Source: Guptibacillus hwajinpoensis (lineage in GTDB: Bacteria; Bacillota; Bacilli; Bacillales; Bacillaceae_O). Taken from it: DNA of 64,000 nucleotides. The notes below the pieces were generated by a model. The model made no database searches. It was not told the DNA's origin and saw only the letters and a program-made list of their open reading frames with translations. The position numbers and the translations under genes were made by a program. Positions within the stretch are counted from its first letter, which is position 1. Each line of letters opens with the position of its first letter. The stretch lies in contig JAENYN010000012.1 in the NCBI GenBank assembly GCA_016841765.1, positions 1 to 64,000 on the forward strand, written 5' to 3'. Below, in pieces: positions 57,726 to 64,000 of the stretch.

Positions 57726-58128
57726 CAGCAGTTTTTAATTTAGCAGACAATAAAGCCTGACTTTTACAACACACCCCGGACATTTTTACAAAACTTCCAT
57801 GCGTTTTCGCCCTTTTTCATTTGAACGGGTATCGTTCTTATAAATAATTCCCCCCACCGACAAGCTTCTAAATCCGGAGCCCGCGCAAGGTTTTAAAAGA
57901 GCCCGATCAGGCAAATCTATAAAAAAGCGATAAGAGCTTGTATTCTATCCACATTCCCATATATCGGCGATTTTTCCCAGTTATCTTCAAAATTCCTGCT
58001 GTTTCGGCAGGTTTAAATGGGGTAAAGAAGAATATATAATGGAGTAAATAACAACGGAGAACGAAGCTGCAGCCACATTGCCGGCAATGTTTGCGGCTGT
58101 TTTTAATGAAGTGGGGAAGGGGACCGCT

Positions 58129-59427
58129 ATGCCATATGCCGATGAGCAATTGAATGAAGAAAAAGTGTTTAAAGATCCGGTCCATCGTTACATACATGTT
58201 CGGGATAAATTGATATGGGATTTGATCGGAACGGCTGAATTCCAGCGGCTGCGCCGGATCCGCCAGCTCGGCACGACTTTTTTGACGTTCCACGGGGCGG
58301 AACACAGCCGTTTCAACCATTCGCTCGGCGTTTATGAAATCGTCCGCCGCATGCTCAATGTGTTCCATGACCGGCCGAATTGGAACGACAATGACCGGCT
58401 GCTGTGCCTGGCGGCTGCCCTTCTTCACGATGTCGGCCATGGCCCGTTTTCCCATTCGTTTGAAAAAGTGTTCCATCTCGATCATGAAGAGTGGACTCGG
58501 GCCATCATATTAGGGGATACCGAAATCAATGCTGTCCTCAAGCGGGTCGATCCCGGCTTTCCAAAAGAAGTTGCTGAAGTCATTGCGAAGACCCATCCGA
58601 ACAAGCTGATTGTGAGCATGATTTCAAGCCAGATCGATGCGGATCGAATGGATTACTTGCAGCGAGATGCCTATTATACCGGTGTCAGCTACGGCCACTT
58701 CGATATGGAGCGGATTTTGCGCGTGATGCGGCCGCAGGAAGATCAGGTCGTCATCAAAGAGTCCGGAATGCATGCTGTAGAAGATTACATCATGAGCCGA
58801 TATCAAATGTACTGGCAAGTTTATTTCCATCCGGTCACCCGCAGCGCCGAAGTGATTTTGAGTAAAATCCTGCACCGGGCCAAGAAGTTATATGAAAACG
58901 GCTATACGTTCAAGCTGAAGCCGCTGCATTTTATCTCCATTTTTAGTGGGGAACCTACTTTGAAGGATTATTTGCGGCTTGATGAATCAGTCATTTTATA
59001 TTACTTCCAGATGTGGACGGAAGAAGACGATCCGATTTTGCGCGATCTTTCGGACCGGTTTATCAACCGGAAATTATATAAATATATCGAGTTCAACCCG
59101 CATTTACATATGAAGCAATGGATGGAACTGACCGACCTTTTCAAACAGGCGGACATTGACCCGGAATACTACCTTGAGGTCGATTCATCATCCGACCTGC
59201 CGTACGATTTTTACCGGCCTGGTGAAGAAGGCGAGCGGATCCCGATCTATTTGCTGATGCCTGGCGGCGATATTAAGGAGCTGTCGCGCGAATCGGACAT
59301 CGTCGAAGCCATTTCCGGCAAAAAACGGACCGATCATAAGCTTTATTTTCCCGACGACATGGTCGATGACCTATCGGAGCATAAAGAAGCGAAGCTGAAG
59401 ATCAAAGAGATCGTGGACAATGTGTAA
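58129..59427 (+). CDS. ywfO: HD-domain phosphohydrolase YwfO
   Basis: 432 residues from the ATG at 58129, behind GGGGAAGGGGA; a 17-codon extension has no site. The HD motif residues are spread as FHGAEHSRFNHSLGVYEIVR (His), AALLHDVGHGPFSHSFEKVF (His-Asp) and SSQIDADRMDYLQRDAYYTG (Asp). Such proteins are dGTPase-like and cleave nucleotides. It precedes ywgA, as in B. subtilis. Confidence 0.88.
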   Translation: MPYADEQLNEEKVFKDPVHRYIHVRDKLIWDLIGTAEFQRLRRIRQLGTTFLTFHGAEHSRFNHSLGVYEIVRRMLNVFHDRPNWNDNDRLLCLAAALLHDVGHGPFSHSFEKVFHLDHEEWTRAIILGDTEINAVLKRVDPGFPKEVAEVIAKTHPNKLIVSMISSQIDADRMDYLQRDAYYTGVSYGHFDMERILRVMRPQEDQVVIKESGMHAVEDYIMSRYQMYWQVYFHPVTRSAEVILSKILHRAKKLYENGYTFKLKPLHFISIFSGEPTLKDYLRLDESVILYYFQMWTEEDDPILRDLSDRFINRKLYKYIEFNPHLHMKQWMELTDLFKQADIDPEYYLEVDSSSDLPYDFYRPGEEGERIPIYLLMPGGDIKELSRESDIVEAISGKKRTDHKLYFPDDMVDDLSEHKEAKLKIKEIVDNV

Positions 59428-59516
59428 ATTTTAAAGGGTTACAGTTTGATGAGAACAACCGGCTTAGCCAGGTTTTCGATACAAGGAAATTATAGAGAGA
59501 TAGGAGATGAGGGGGC

Positions 59517-60023
59517 TTGTTAGTAGAACACGCCAAGGTTATGAAGGTTTTTGCTGATGTAGGGGAAGTCGTGGGCAGGAAAAAGCTTCAAAAAATGATA
59601 TTCATCGCTAAAAAGATGGGTTATCCGTTCCATGAAAAATACAATTTCCACTTTTTCGGGCCTTATTCCGAAGAATTGACGTTAAAAATTGAAGAGCTTT
59701 GCAATTTGGGTTTCCTCGATGAAGTGAAGGAGAAAAAGGGCGGGTATATGCAATACCGCTACACGATGACTGCCGACGGGGAGCAGTTTTTGGCCCACTA
59801 TGAAGTGGACAACCCAGCACTGCATACGTGCATGGCTGATATGAACGGCCAGAGCTCACGTTTTCTAGAGCTCGTGTCGACAGTCCTTTATTTTGATGAC
59901 CTCGACAAGGAGCAGGTAAAAGAAAAAATCTTCACGCTGAAAAGCAAGCAAAACTATTCTGAAGAAGAAATAGATGAAGCCTATCAATATATTGAGGGAT
60001 TGAAAACAAAAAAAGTTCATTAA
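59517..60023 (+). CDS. ywgA: YwgA-family protein
   Basis: 168 residues from a TTG at 59517, nine bases after AGGAGA. KVMKVFADVGEVVGRKKLQK and FHEKYNFHFFGPYSEELTLK are the conserved parts; the first resembles a winged helix and the second the SocA/YwgA-like fold. Cytoplasmic; function not known, though related proteins act as antitoxins or adaptors. It follows ywfO, and a strong terminator follows it. Confidence 0.82.
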   Translation: MLVEHAKVMKVFADVGEVVGRKKLQKMIFIAKKMGYPFHEKYNFHFFGPYSEELTLKIEELCNLGFLDEVKEKKGGYMQYRYTMTADGEQFLAHYEVDNPALHTCMADMNGQSSRFLELVSTVLYFDDLDKEQVKEKIFTLKSKQNYSEEEIDEAYQYIEGLKTKKVH

Positions 60024-60055
60024 AAAGAGGCTGCCGGCATGGGCAGCCTCTTTTT
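60022..60055 (+). terminator. Terminator of ywfO-ywgA
   Basis: AAAAAGAGGCTGCC pairs with GGCAGCCTCTTTTT around six bases. Confidence 0.88.
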
Positions 60056-60144
60056 GATTCTTGAAAGTATCCGTGTTTGCAACTGTTTGTCGAAGATTAT
60101 CAGTATACAATTTTTTTGATTAAAATTTTGTTTTTTATGCATGT

Positions 60145-60178
60145 AAAAAGCCCTCCCCCGGAAGAATCGGAAGAGGGC
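60145..60178 (-). terminator. Terminator of the purine permease gene
   Basis: GCCCTCTTCC and a G-rich strand ending in GGGGGAGGGC pair on the minus strand and are followed by TTTTTACATG. Confidence 0.8.
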
Positions 60179-60214
60179 GTTACGCGTGGTGACAGACACC
60201 TTTCGACTTACCTT

Positions 60215-61516
60215 TTAGTGCGGCAAAAATGCCAGCTGGAAAAAGAAAAGGACAGCGAAAACATACACAAGCGGGTGGACGTCACGCCATTTTCCTTTGA
60301 CGATCTTCATCAGCGGATAGGTGATGAAGCCAAGGGCGATGCCGGTGGCAATGCTGGAGGTGAGCGGCATGCTCAAAATGATCAGGAAAGCCGGGAAGGC
60401 TTCGTCAAATTCATTCCACTGGATCTGGCCGATGGACCCCATCATCAAACTGCCGACGATAATAAGCGCTGGTGCTGTAATGGCGGAGATACCCGAAACG
60501 GCGCCGACCAGCGGGGCAAAAAAGGCGGCAATCACGAACATGATGGCTACAACGAGTGAAGTCAGGCCCGTCCGCCCGCCGGCGGCAACACCGGCAGACG
60601 ATTCGATATAGGCGGTAGTCGGGCTCGTTCCGAACACTGCGCCGACAGATGTTGCAACAGAGTCGGCCAGTAAAGCCTGGCGCGCCCGCGGCAGCGTTTT
60701 GCCTTTCATCAGGCCGGCCTGTTCTGCAACGCCGACCATCGTGCCGGTTGTATCAAAAATCGTGACGAGCAGGAAGGAAAACACGACCGCATACAGGCCG
60801 TAGCTGATCACATCGCCGAAAGCGGCAATTGGGTTCGTGATGATCAGTCCTTCCGGCAGGGATGGGGTTGACACGACACCTGCTTCAAACGAAAGCTGGC
60901 CAGTGAAAAAGGCGATGATGCCGGTTGCGATCATGCCGAAAAACAGGGCGCCGCTGATATTCATTGCCATCAAAACAATCGTGATGCCAAGACCGGCAAG
61001 CGCAAGCAGGACGGACGGATCATGCAAATCCCCGAGCTGTACAAGATTTTGCGGATGGTCAGCGATGATGCCGGTCATGCGGAGGCCGATGAAGGCGATG
61101 AACAGCCCGATGCCGGATGTGATGCCGTGCTTGAGATTGGCGGGAATGGCTTCAATCAGTTTCTCGCGGAACGTTGTCAGGGATAGGAGCACGAACAGGA
61201 TACCGGCGACGAATACAGCCGCAAAAGCGACCTCGTAAGAAATCGCATCAGAGCTGCCGACAACCGAATAAGCGAAATACGCGTTCAATCCCATGCCGGG
61301 TGCGATCGCAATCGGGTAGTTTGCCATAAATGCCATCCAAAGCGTCCCGATGACGGACGCGATAATCGTTGCCATGAACACCTGGTCAAACGATGCTCCG
61401 GCATTTGATAGAATGACCGGGTTCACAATCACGATGTACACCATTGTTAAAAACGTCGTAAGCCCGGCGAGAATTTCCGTTTTCACCGTTGTATTGTTTT
61501 CGTTTAATTTAAACAT
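60215..61516 (-). CDS. Purine permease of the AzgA/PbuG type (NCS2)
   Basis: 433 residues from the ATG at 61516, behind GGAGGTT. Some twelve membrane helices; the AzgA blocks LAGLTTFLTMVYIVIVNPVI near residue 20, APGMGLNAYFAYSVV near residue 75 and TIFDTTGTMVGVAEQAG near residue 255 are intact. B. subtilis PbuG and PbuO carry guanine and hypoxanthine. No purine riboswitch is seen in the leader. CGAA (61537-61540) and TTCG (61567-61570) flank the promoter region and might be PurR half-sites, but their spacing is not typical. Confidence 0.88.
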   Translation of the reverse strand: MFKLNENNTTVKTEILAGLTTFLTMVYIVIVNPVILSNAGASFDQVFMATIIASVIGTLWMAFMANYPIAIAPGMGLNAYFAYSVVGSSDAISYEVAFAAVFVAGILFVLLSLTTFREKLIEAIPANLKHGITSGIGLFIAFIGLRMTGIIADHPQNLVQLGDLHDPSVLLALAGLGITIVLMAMNISGALFFGMIATGIIAFFTGQLSFEAGVVSTPSLPEGLIITNPIAAFGDVISYGLYAVVFSFLLVTIFDTTGTMVGVAEQAGLMKGKTLPRARQALLADSVATSVGAVFGTSPTTAYIESSAGVAAGGRTGLTSLVVAIMFVIAAFFAPLVGAVSGISAITAPALIIVGSLMMGSIGQIQWNEFDEAFPAFLIILSMPLTSSIATGIALGFITYPLMKIVKGKWRDVHPLVYVFAVLFFFQLAFLPH

Positions 61517-61672
61517 AGGGAAAACCTCCAAATTTACGAACATTTAATCAACCATTAATCATAATATTCGTTTTTTGGTAGATTTGCAAGGGTGGATTAC
61601 AGATAAACCCACTTTTGGACTGCATGAAAGCCTGTATGGGGGAATTTGTAATGGAAGGAAAGTTTTATTGTG

Positions 61673-61717
61673 AAAAAAGAAGCTGCCTTCCAGTTCAAAA
61701 TGGAAGTTCAGCTTCTT
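61673..61717 (-). terminator. Terminator of ywhB
   Basis: AAGAAGCTG pairs with CAGCTTCTT, with a second inner stem CTTCCA/TGGAAG; on the minus strand CTTTTTTCAC follows. Confidence 0.8.
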
Positions 61718-61726
61718 GAATCTTCG

Positions 61727-61912
61727 TTATTCGTCGCTTAGCAGTTTTCCGCCGACAGCGTATTCGCTTTTTTCCATTTCTTCAATGAAGACAGCGATTT
61801 TTTCTTTCGGTGCATTTGCTGTTTCGGATACGGCTTCGGTCACTTTTTCAACCATCGCCCGCTTTTGCTCGTCTGTGCGGCCGGAAAGCAGCTTGATTGT
61901 CACGTATGGCAT
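61727..61912 (-). CDS. ywhB: 4-oxalocrotonate tautomerase-like protein YwhB
   Basis: 61 residues from the ATG at 61912, six bases after GGAGTG; the ORF start three codons earlier would hide the catalytic proline. Once Met is removed, Pro1 of PYVTIKLLSGRTDEQKRAMV is the general base, with an Arg near residue 11. The protein forms hexamers and tautomerises 2-hydroxymuconate-type substrates; the true substrate in Bacillus is unclear. It diverges from ywhD, as in B. subtilis. Confidence 0.9.
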   Translation of the reverse strand: MPYVTIKLLSGRTDEQKRAMVEKVTEAVSETANAPKEKIAVFIEEMEKSEYAVGGKLLSDE

Positions 61913-62066
61913 GTTATCCACTCCTTTTATGTAAAATAGGTTGCTTCTTTATTTTATCATGATTTCGGACGAGCCTAAAAACGCCGCAGGATGAATTTAA
62001 CAAGAACAGTATGATAAAATGATAGCAATCTAGCTAAACTGACAATGTTGAAAAAGGGGAGATACG

Positions 62067-62582
62067 ATGAGTGAGTCCAATGGCGGCAACAAGAAAAAGC
62101 CGGCTTTCAATATCATTAAGAAGGATTCAACGGACGGCCACGGCGGATTTGGTGCCGGCTCGTTCAGCCTTGATAACATATCACCGGTGTTCATAGACGT
62201 CGAGGAGGGCAATGCGTTCATTGATGTCGGTGCGATGCATGCCCGCAGCCAGGTGGAAAAGGGGATTAAATTTCTGCCTGATAAGGAAGATGTGCCGAAT
62301 GGCAAGCCGTACTGGCTCGTCTGGGTGACGGTCGAACGCGGAGCGGAAGGACCGTATTACCATGGTGTCACAGCCTGTGAGATGACGGTTGACCGGGACA
62401 TCCGCCGCGGCTACAAATCGCTGCCGGAACATGTCAACCGAATGGACAAATCGATGAAAGGGCGGATCATCGTCGATCATATCGATGACAAATCAAAACA
62501 GATCCTCCGCGATTTCCTGAAGGACTTCAACGAAGAATACTGGGAGCATTCCTCAGATCAACTCAAGGAAGGCCTGGCATAA
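62067..62582 (+). CDS. ywhD: YwhD-family protein
   Basis: 171 residues, cytoplasmic, with the conserved blocks FNIIKKDSTDGHGGFGAGSF near residue 14 and YWLVWVTVERGAEGPYYHGV near residue 80. The family is restricted to Bacillales and has no known function. AAGGGGAG precedes the ATG. A strong terminator follows after about 120 bases. Confidence 0.88.
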   Translation: MSESNGGNKKKPAFNIIKKDSTDGHGGFGAGSFSLDNISPVFIDVEEGNAFIDVGAMHARSQVEKGIKFLPDKEDVPNGKPYWLVWVTVERGAEGPYYHGVTACEMTVDRDIRRGYKSLPEHVNRMDKSMKGRIIVDHIDDKSKQILRDFLKDFNEEYWEHSSDQLKEGLA

Positions 62583-62705
62583 CTTAACAGATATTTTGAA
62601 CAAATTGTGAACAATTTTTGAACAAAAATCGAAAAACTTGTCCTTTTATTGGCAAGAAAGTAAACTAATTTTATATCGCAACACACATGCGATTACTAGG
62701 ACTGG

Positions 62706-62735
62706 AAAAAAGCCGGCGGGAGTGCCGGCTTTTTT
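62706..62735 (+). terminator. Terminator of ywhD
   Basis: AAAAAAGCCGGC pairs with GCCGGCTTTTTT around six bases. Confidence 0.88.
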
Positions 62736-62770
62736 CTATGGCCCTGTCGGGAAATAATTATGGGAAATGA

Positions 62771-62814
62771 TTGCCTGGGAATTGCCTGGCACCTGCCAGG
62801 CAATTCCCAGGCAA
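62771..62814. repeat. Palindromic element, copy 6
   Basis: Two 21-base arms starting TTGCCTGGGAATTGCCTGG around CC. It is the longest copy and combines the GCCTGG and GGGAATT variants seen in copy 2. It lies just past the penicillin-binding protein gene. Confidence 0.85.
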
Positions 62815-62839
62815 CTCAGCCCCAATTCCAAACCGCAAT

Positions 62840-64000
62840 CTATCCGAGCCAGTCTATGATCCTCCGGAAGAATCCTTTCTTTTCTTCCTTTTTGTCCACA
62901 GCCGGGACCGGTTTGCGGTCCTCAAAGTGGTCGTCGCAATAGTCGACCGGTTCTGTTCCTTCGATGAAGTAGGCGAGGCGGACGGCCGGGCAGTCTTTTG
63001 TCGCCAGTTTTCCGGTATGCGGATCGATGGTAGCGGCAATGACGTCTTTCGGCGGTGTGAAGCCACCCGTCTTTTCGTCCTTCAAGGCATCCTCCATAAT
63101 ATCGGCCCACATTTCTTTCGCATACTTGTGCTCCTCCACCCGGTTGATCGTTTGCCCTTTGTCATAGCCGACCCATACGGAGGTGACAAGCTGCGGCGAA
63201 AAGCCGATCATCCAGCTGTCGGTCCGGGTGGTGCCGGACTTGCCGGCATAAGGCCGGGTCAATTTGGGTTTGATCGGTATACCGGTAACGCGTGTATAGT
63301 CGTTCAGCGATTCATCGAACATGCCCGTCATCATATGGGTTGTGACAAAAGCGGCCGCTTTATCAAGTTTTTGCTCTTGTTTTCGATCACTCTCGTATAA
63401 AACATTCCCTTCGGAATCGACCACTTTCTTGATGAAAACCGGCACGGTGTTCTTGCCGCCGTTTGCAAGCCGGCTGAAGGCGCCGGTCATTTCGAGCGGG
63501 GTTACCGGTGATGTGCCGAGGGCAAGGGACGGGACGGCCTTCAGTTTTGATTTGATGCCGAAACGCTTTGCCGTCTCCACCAGGTTTTCCGGCTGCAGGT
63601 ACATGTTTGTTTTCACGGCAAAAATGTTGTCTGACAGGGCGAGCGCCTGCGCCAGTGTAATCGGTCCATTGGCATAATAGTCATTGAAATTACTCGGTTT
63701 ATAAACGGATTTCCCGTCATCGTAACGGAAAGCGGTCGGTTCGCTCGACAGCTGTGTCGCCGGCGTGAAGCCGCTCTCGACCGCTGCATAGTAAAGGATC
63801 GGCTTGAAGGTGGAGCCCGGCTGCCGTTTGGCCTGCACAGCCCGGTTGAATGGGCTCTCGCCGTAATCGCGTCCGCCAACGAGCGCTTTTACTTCGCCTG
63901 TCCGCGGGTCCATGACCACGATGGCAGCCTGAATGTCAGAGCCGGGTGCAATCGTGTCCTTCACTTTTTGTTCCGCAATATTTTGAATCGCGGGATCAAG
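62840..64000 (-). CDS. pbpG: Class A penicillin-binding protein, 5' end outside the window
   Basis: The last 386 codons of a larger gene; the frame stays open to the window edge, reading LDPAIQNIAEQKVKDTIAPG. The transpeptidase motifs are present: GSTFKP (SxxK, active Ser), SDN (SxN) and KSGTTRTD (KSG). A short Cys-containing C-terminal region (DCPAVRLAYF, PVDYCDDHFE) and a basic end follow. In B. subtilis pbpG (ywhE) lies beside ywhD and is made during sporulation. The glycosyltransferase domain expected upstream is not visible here. Confidence 0.88.
   Translation of the reverse strand, partial: LDPAIQNIAEQKVKDTIAPGSDIQAAIVVMDPRTGEVKALVGGRDYGESPFNRAVQAKRQPGSTFKPILYYAAVESGFTPATQLSSEPTAFRYDDGKSVYKPSNFNDYYANGPITLAQALALSDNIFAVKTNMYLQPENLVETAKRFGIKSKLKAVPSLALGTSPVTPLEMTGAFSRLANGGKNTVPVFIKKVVDSEGNVLYESDRKQEQKLDKAAAFVTTHMMTGMFDESLNDYTRVTGIPIKPKLTRPYAGKSGTTRTDSWMIGFSPQLVTSVWVGYDKGQTINRVEEHKYAKEMWADIMEDALKDEKTGGFTPPKDVIAATIDPHTGKLATKDCPAVRLAYFIEGTEPVDYCDDHFEDRKPVPAVDKKEEKKGFFRRIIDWLG

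Noticed and set aside
57535..57783. Minus-strand ORFs through the GGCGTGAAA arrays (also 31355-31627 and 9941-10240) giving heptad-like F-T-P peptides
   Set aside because: The 21-base phase is seven codons, so repeats appear by chance of phase, but the 19-base steps break the frame and no ribosome binding sites exist.
61517..61726. Purine riboswitch upstream of the AzgA-type permease
   Set aside because: The conserved purine-aptamer loops could not be found in the leader on the minus strand.

Overview
The window comes from a Gram-positive, endospore-forming member of the Bacillales, most likely a Bacillaceae relative of Bacillus. The evidence is strong AGGAGG-type ribosome binding sites with frequent TTG and GTG starts, catabolite-repression (cre) sites, spore genes (gerQ, cwlJ, rsfA and a SASP-like gene), SinR/SinI, TasA/CalY with SipW, HemQ, LipL and YpmR/YpmS. 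The right half keeps the local gene order of the B. subtilis ung-ywdI-ywdK-gerQ-cwlJ and hemQ-pta-lipL-rsfA-ywfO-ywgA-ywhB-ywhD-pbpG neighbourhoods. I cannot name the species from sequence alone.

Layout. 1-3 kb: a dispersed repeat, a spore-protein-like gene, a Pro/Gly-rich protein, rarD and a ttcA-like gene. 3-17 kb: sugar use. An AraC-type regulator diverges from malEFG and a GH65 phosphorylase across a promoter with a perfect cre site; then come an RpiR/MurR-type regulator, a class-III aminotransferase, a GH32 sucrose-6-phosphate hydrolase and a BCCT transporter. 17-28 kb: ung, an aldo-keto reductase, gndA, a LysM/polysaccharide deacetylase, a cyclase and zwf (two oxidative pentose phosphate genes), an AEC transporter and a DUF523-DUF1722 protein. 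28-38 kb: a MarR regulator with two operators, ypmRS, an MBOAT plus SGNH acetylation pair, queF and its transporter under a preQ1 riboswitch, a small predicted di-heme membrane protein and an FtsW/RodA protein.

38-52 kb is the most interesting part, a biofilm-control region. A SinR repressor gene is preceded by two separate SinI-type antirepressor genes. Each is led by what I read as a cyclic-di-GMP class I riboswitch. SinR boxes (GTTCTYT) lie upstream of a PilZ-like gene that converges on sinR, and upstream of a DUF4047/TapA-like gene-sipW-calY-tasA matrix locus 7 kb away. A YugO-type potassium channel gene diverges from the riboswitch-sinI unit. Read together, the layout suggests a hard-wired path: c-di-GMP -> riboswitch -> SinI -> SinR -> matrix and PilZ-like genes. 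Spore-germination genes gerQ/cwlJ and an sdpRI pair lacking sdpABC lie between.

The intergenic DNA is unusually structured. Three arrays of a GGCGTGAAA motif (10.1, 31.4 and 57.6 kb) share the same irregular spacing series (21, 21, 19, 21, 21, 21, 21 bp). One array of 51-52 bp units with an internal palindrome lies at 14.7-15.05 kb. Six near-perfect palindromes built on TTGCCTGGCAATTGC sit between genes. A Bacillus-type long dispersed repeat occurs at 1-235, 23.5 kb, 36.0 kb and 38.7-39.0 kb. The window ends inside a penicillin-binding protein gene.
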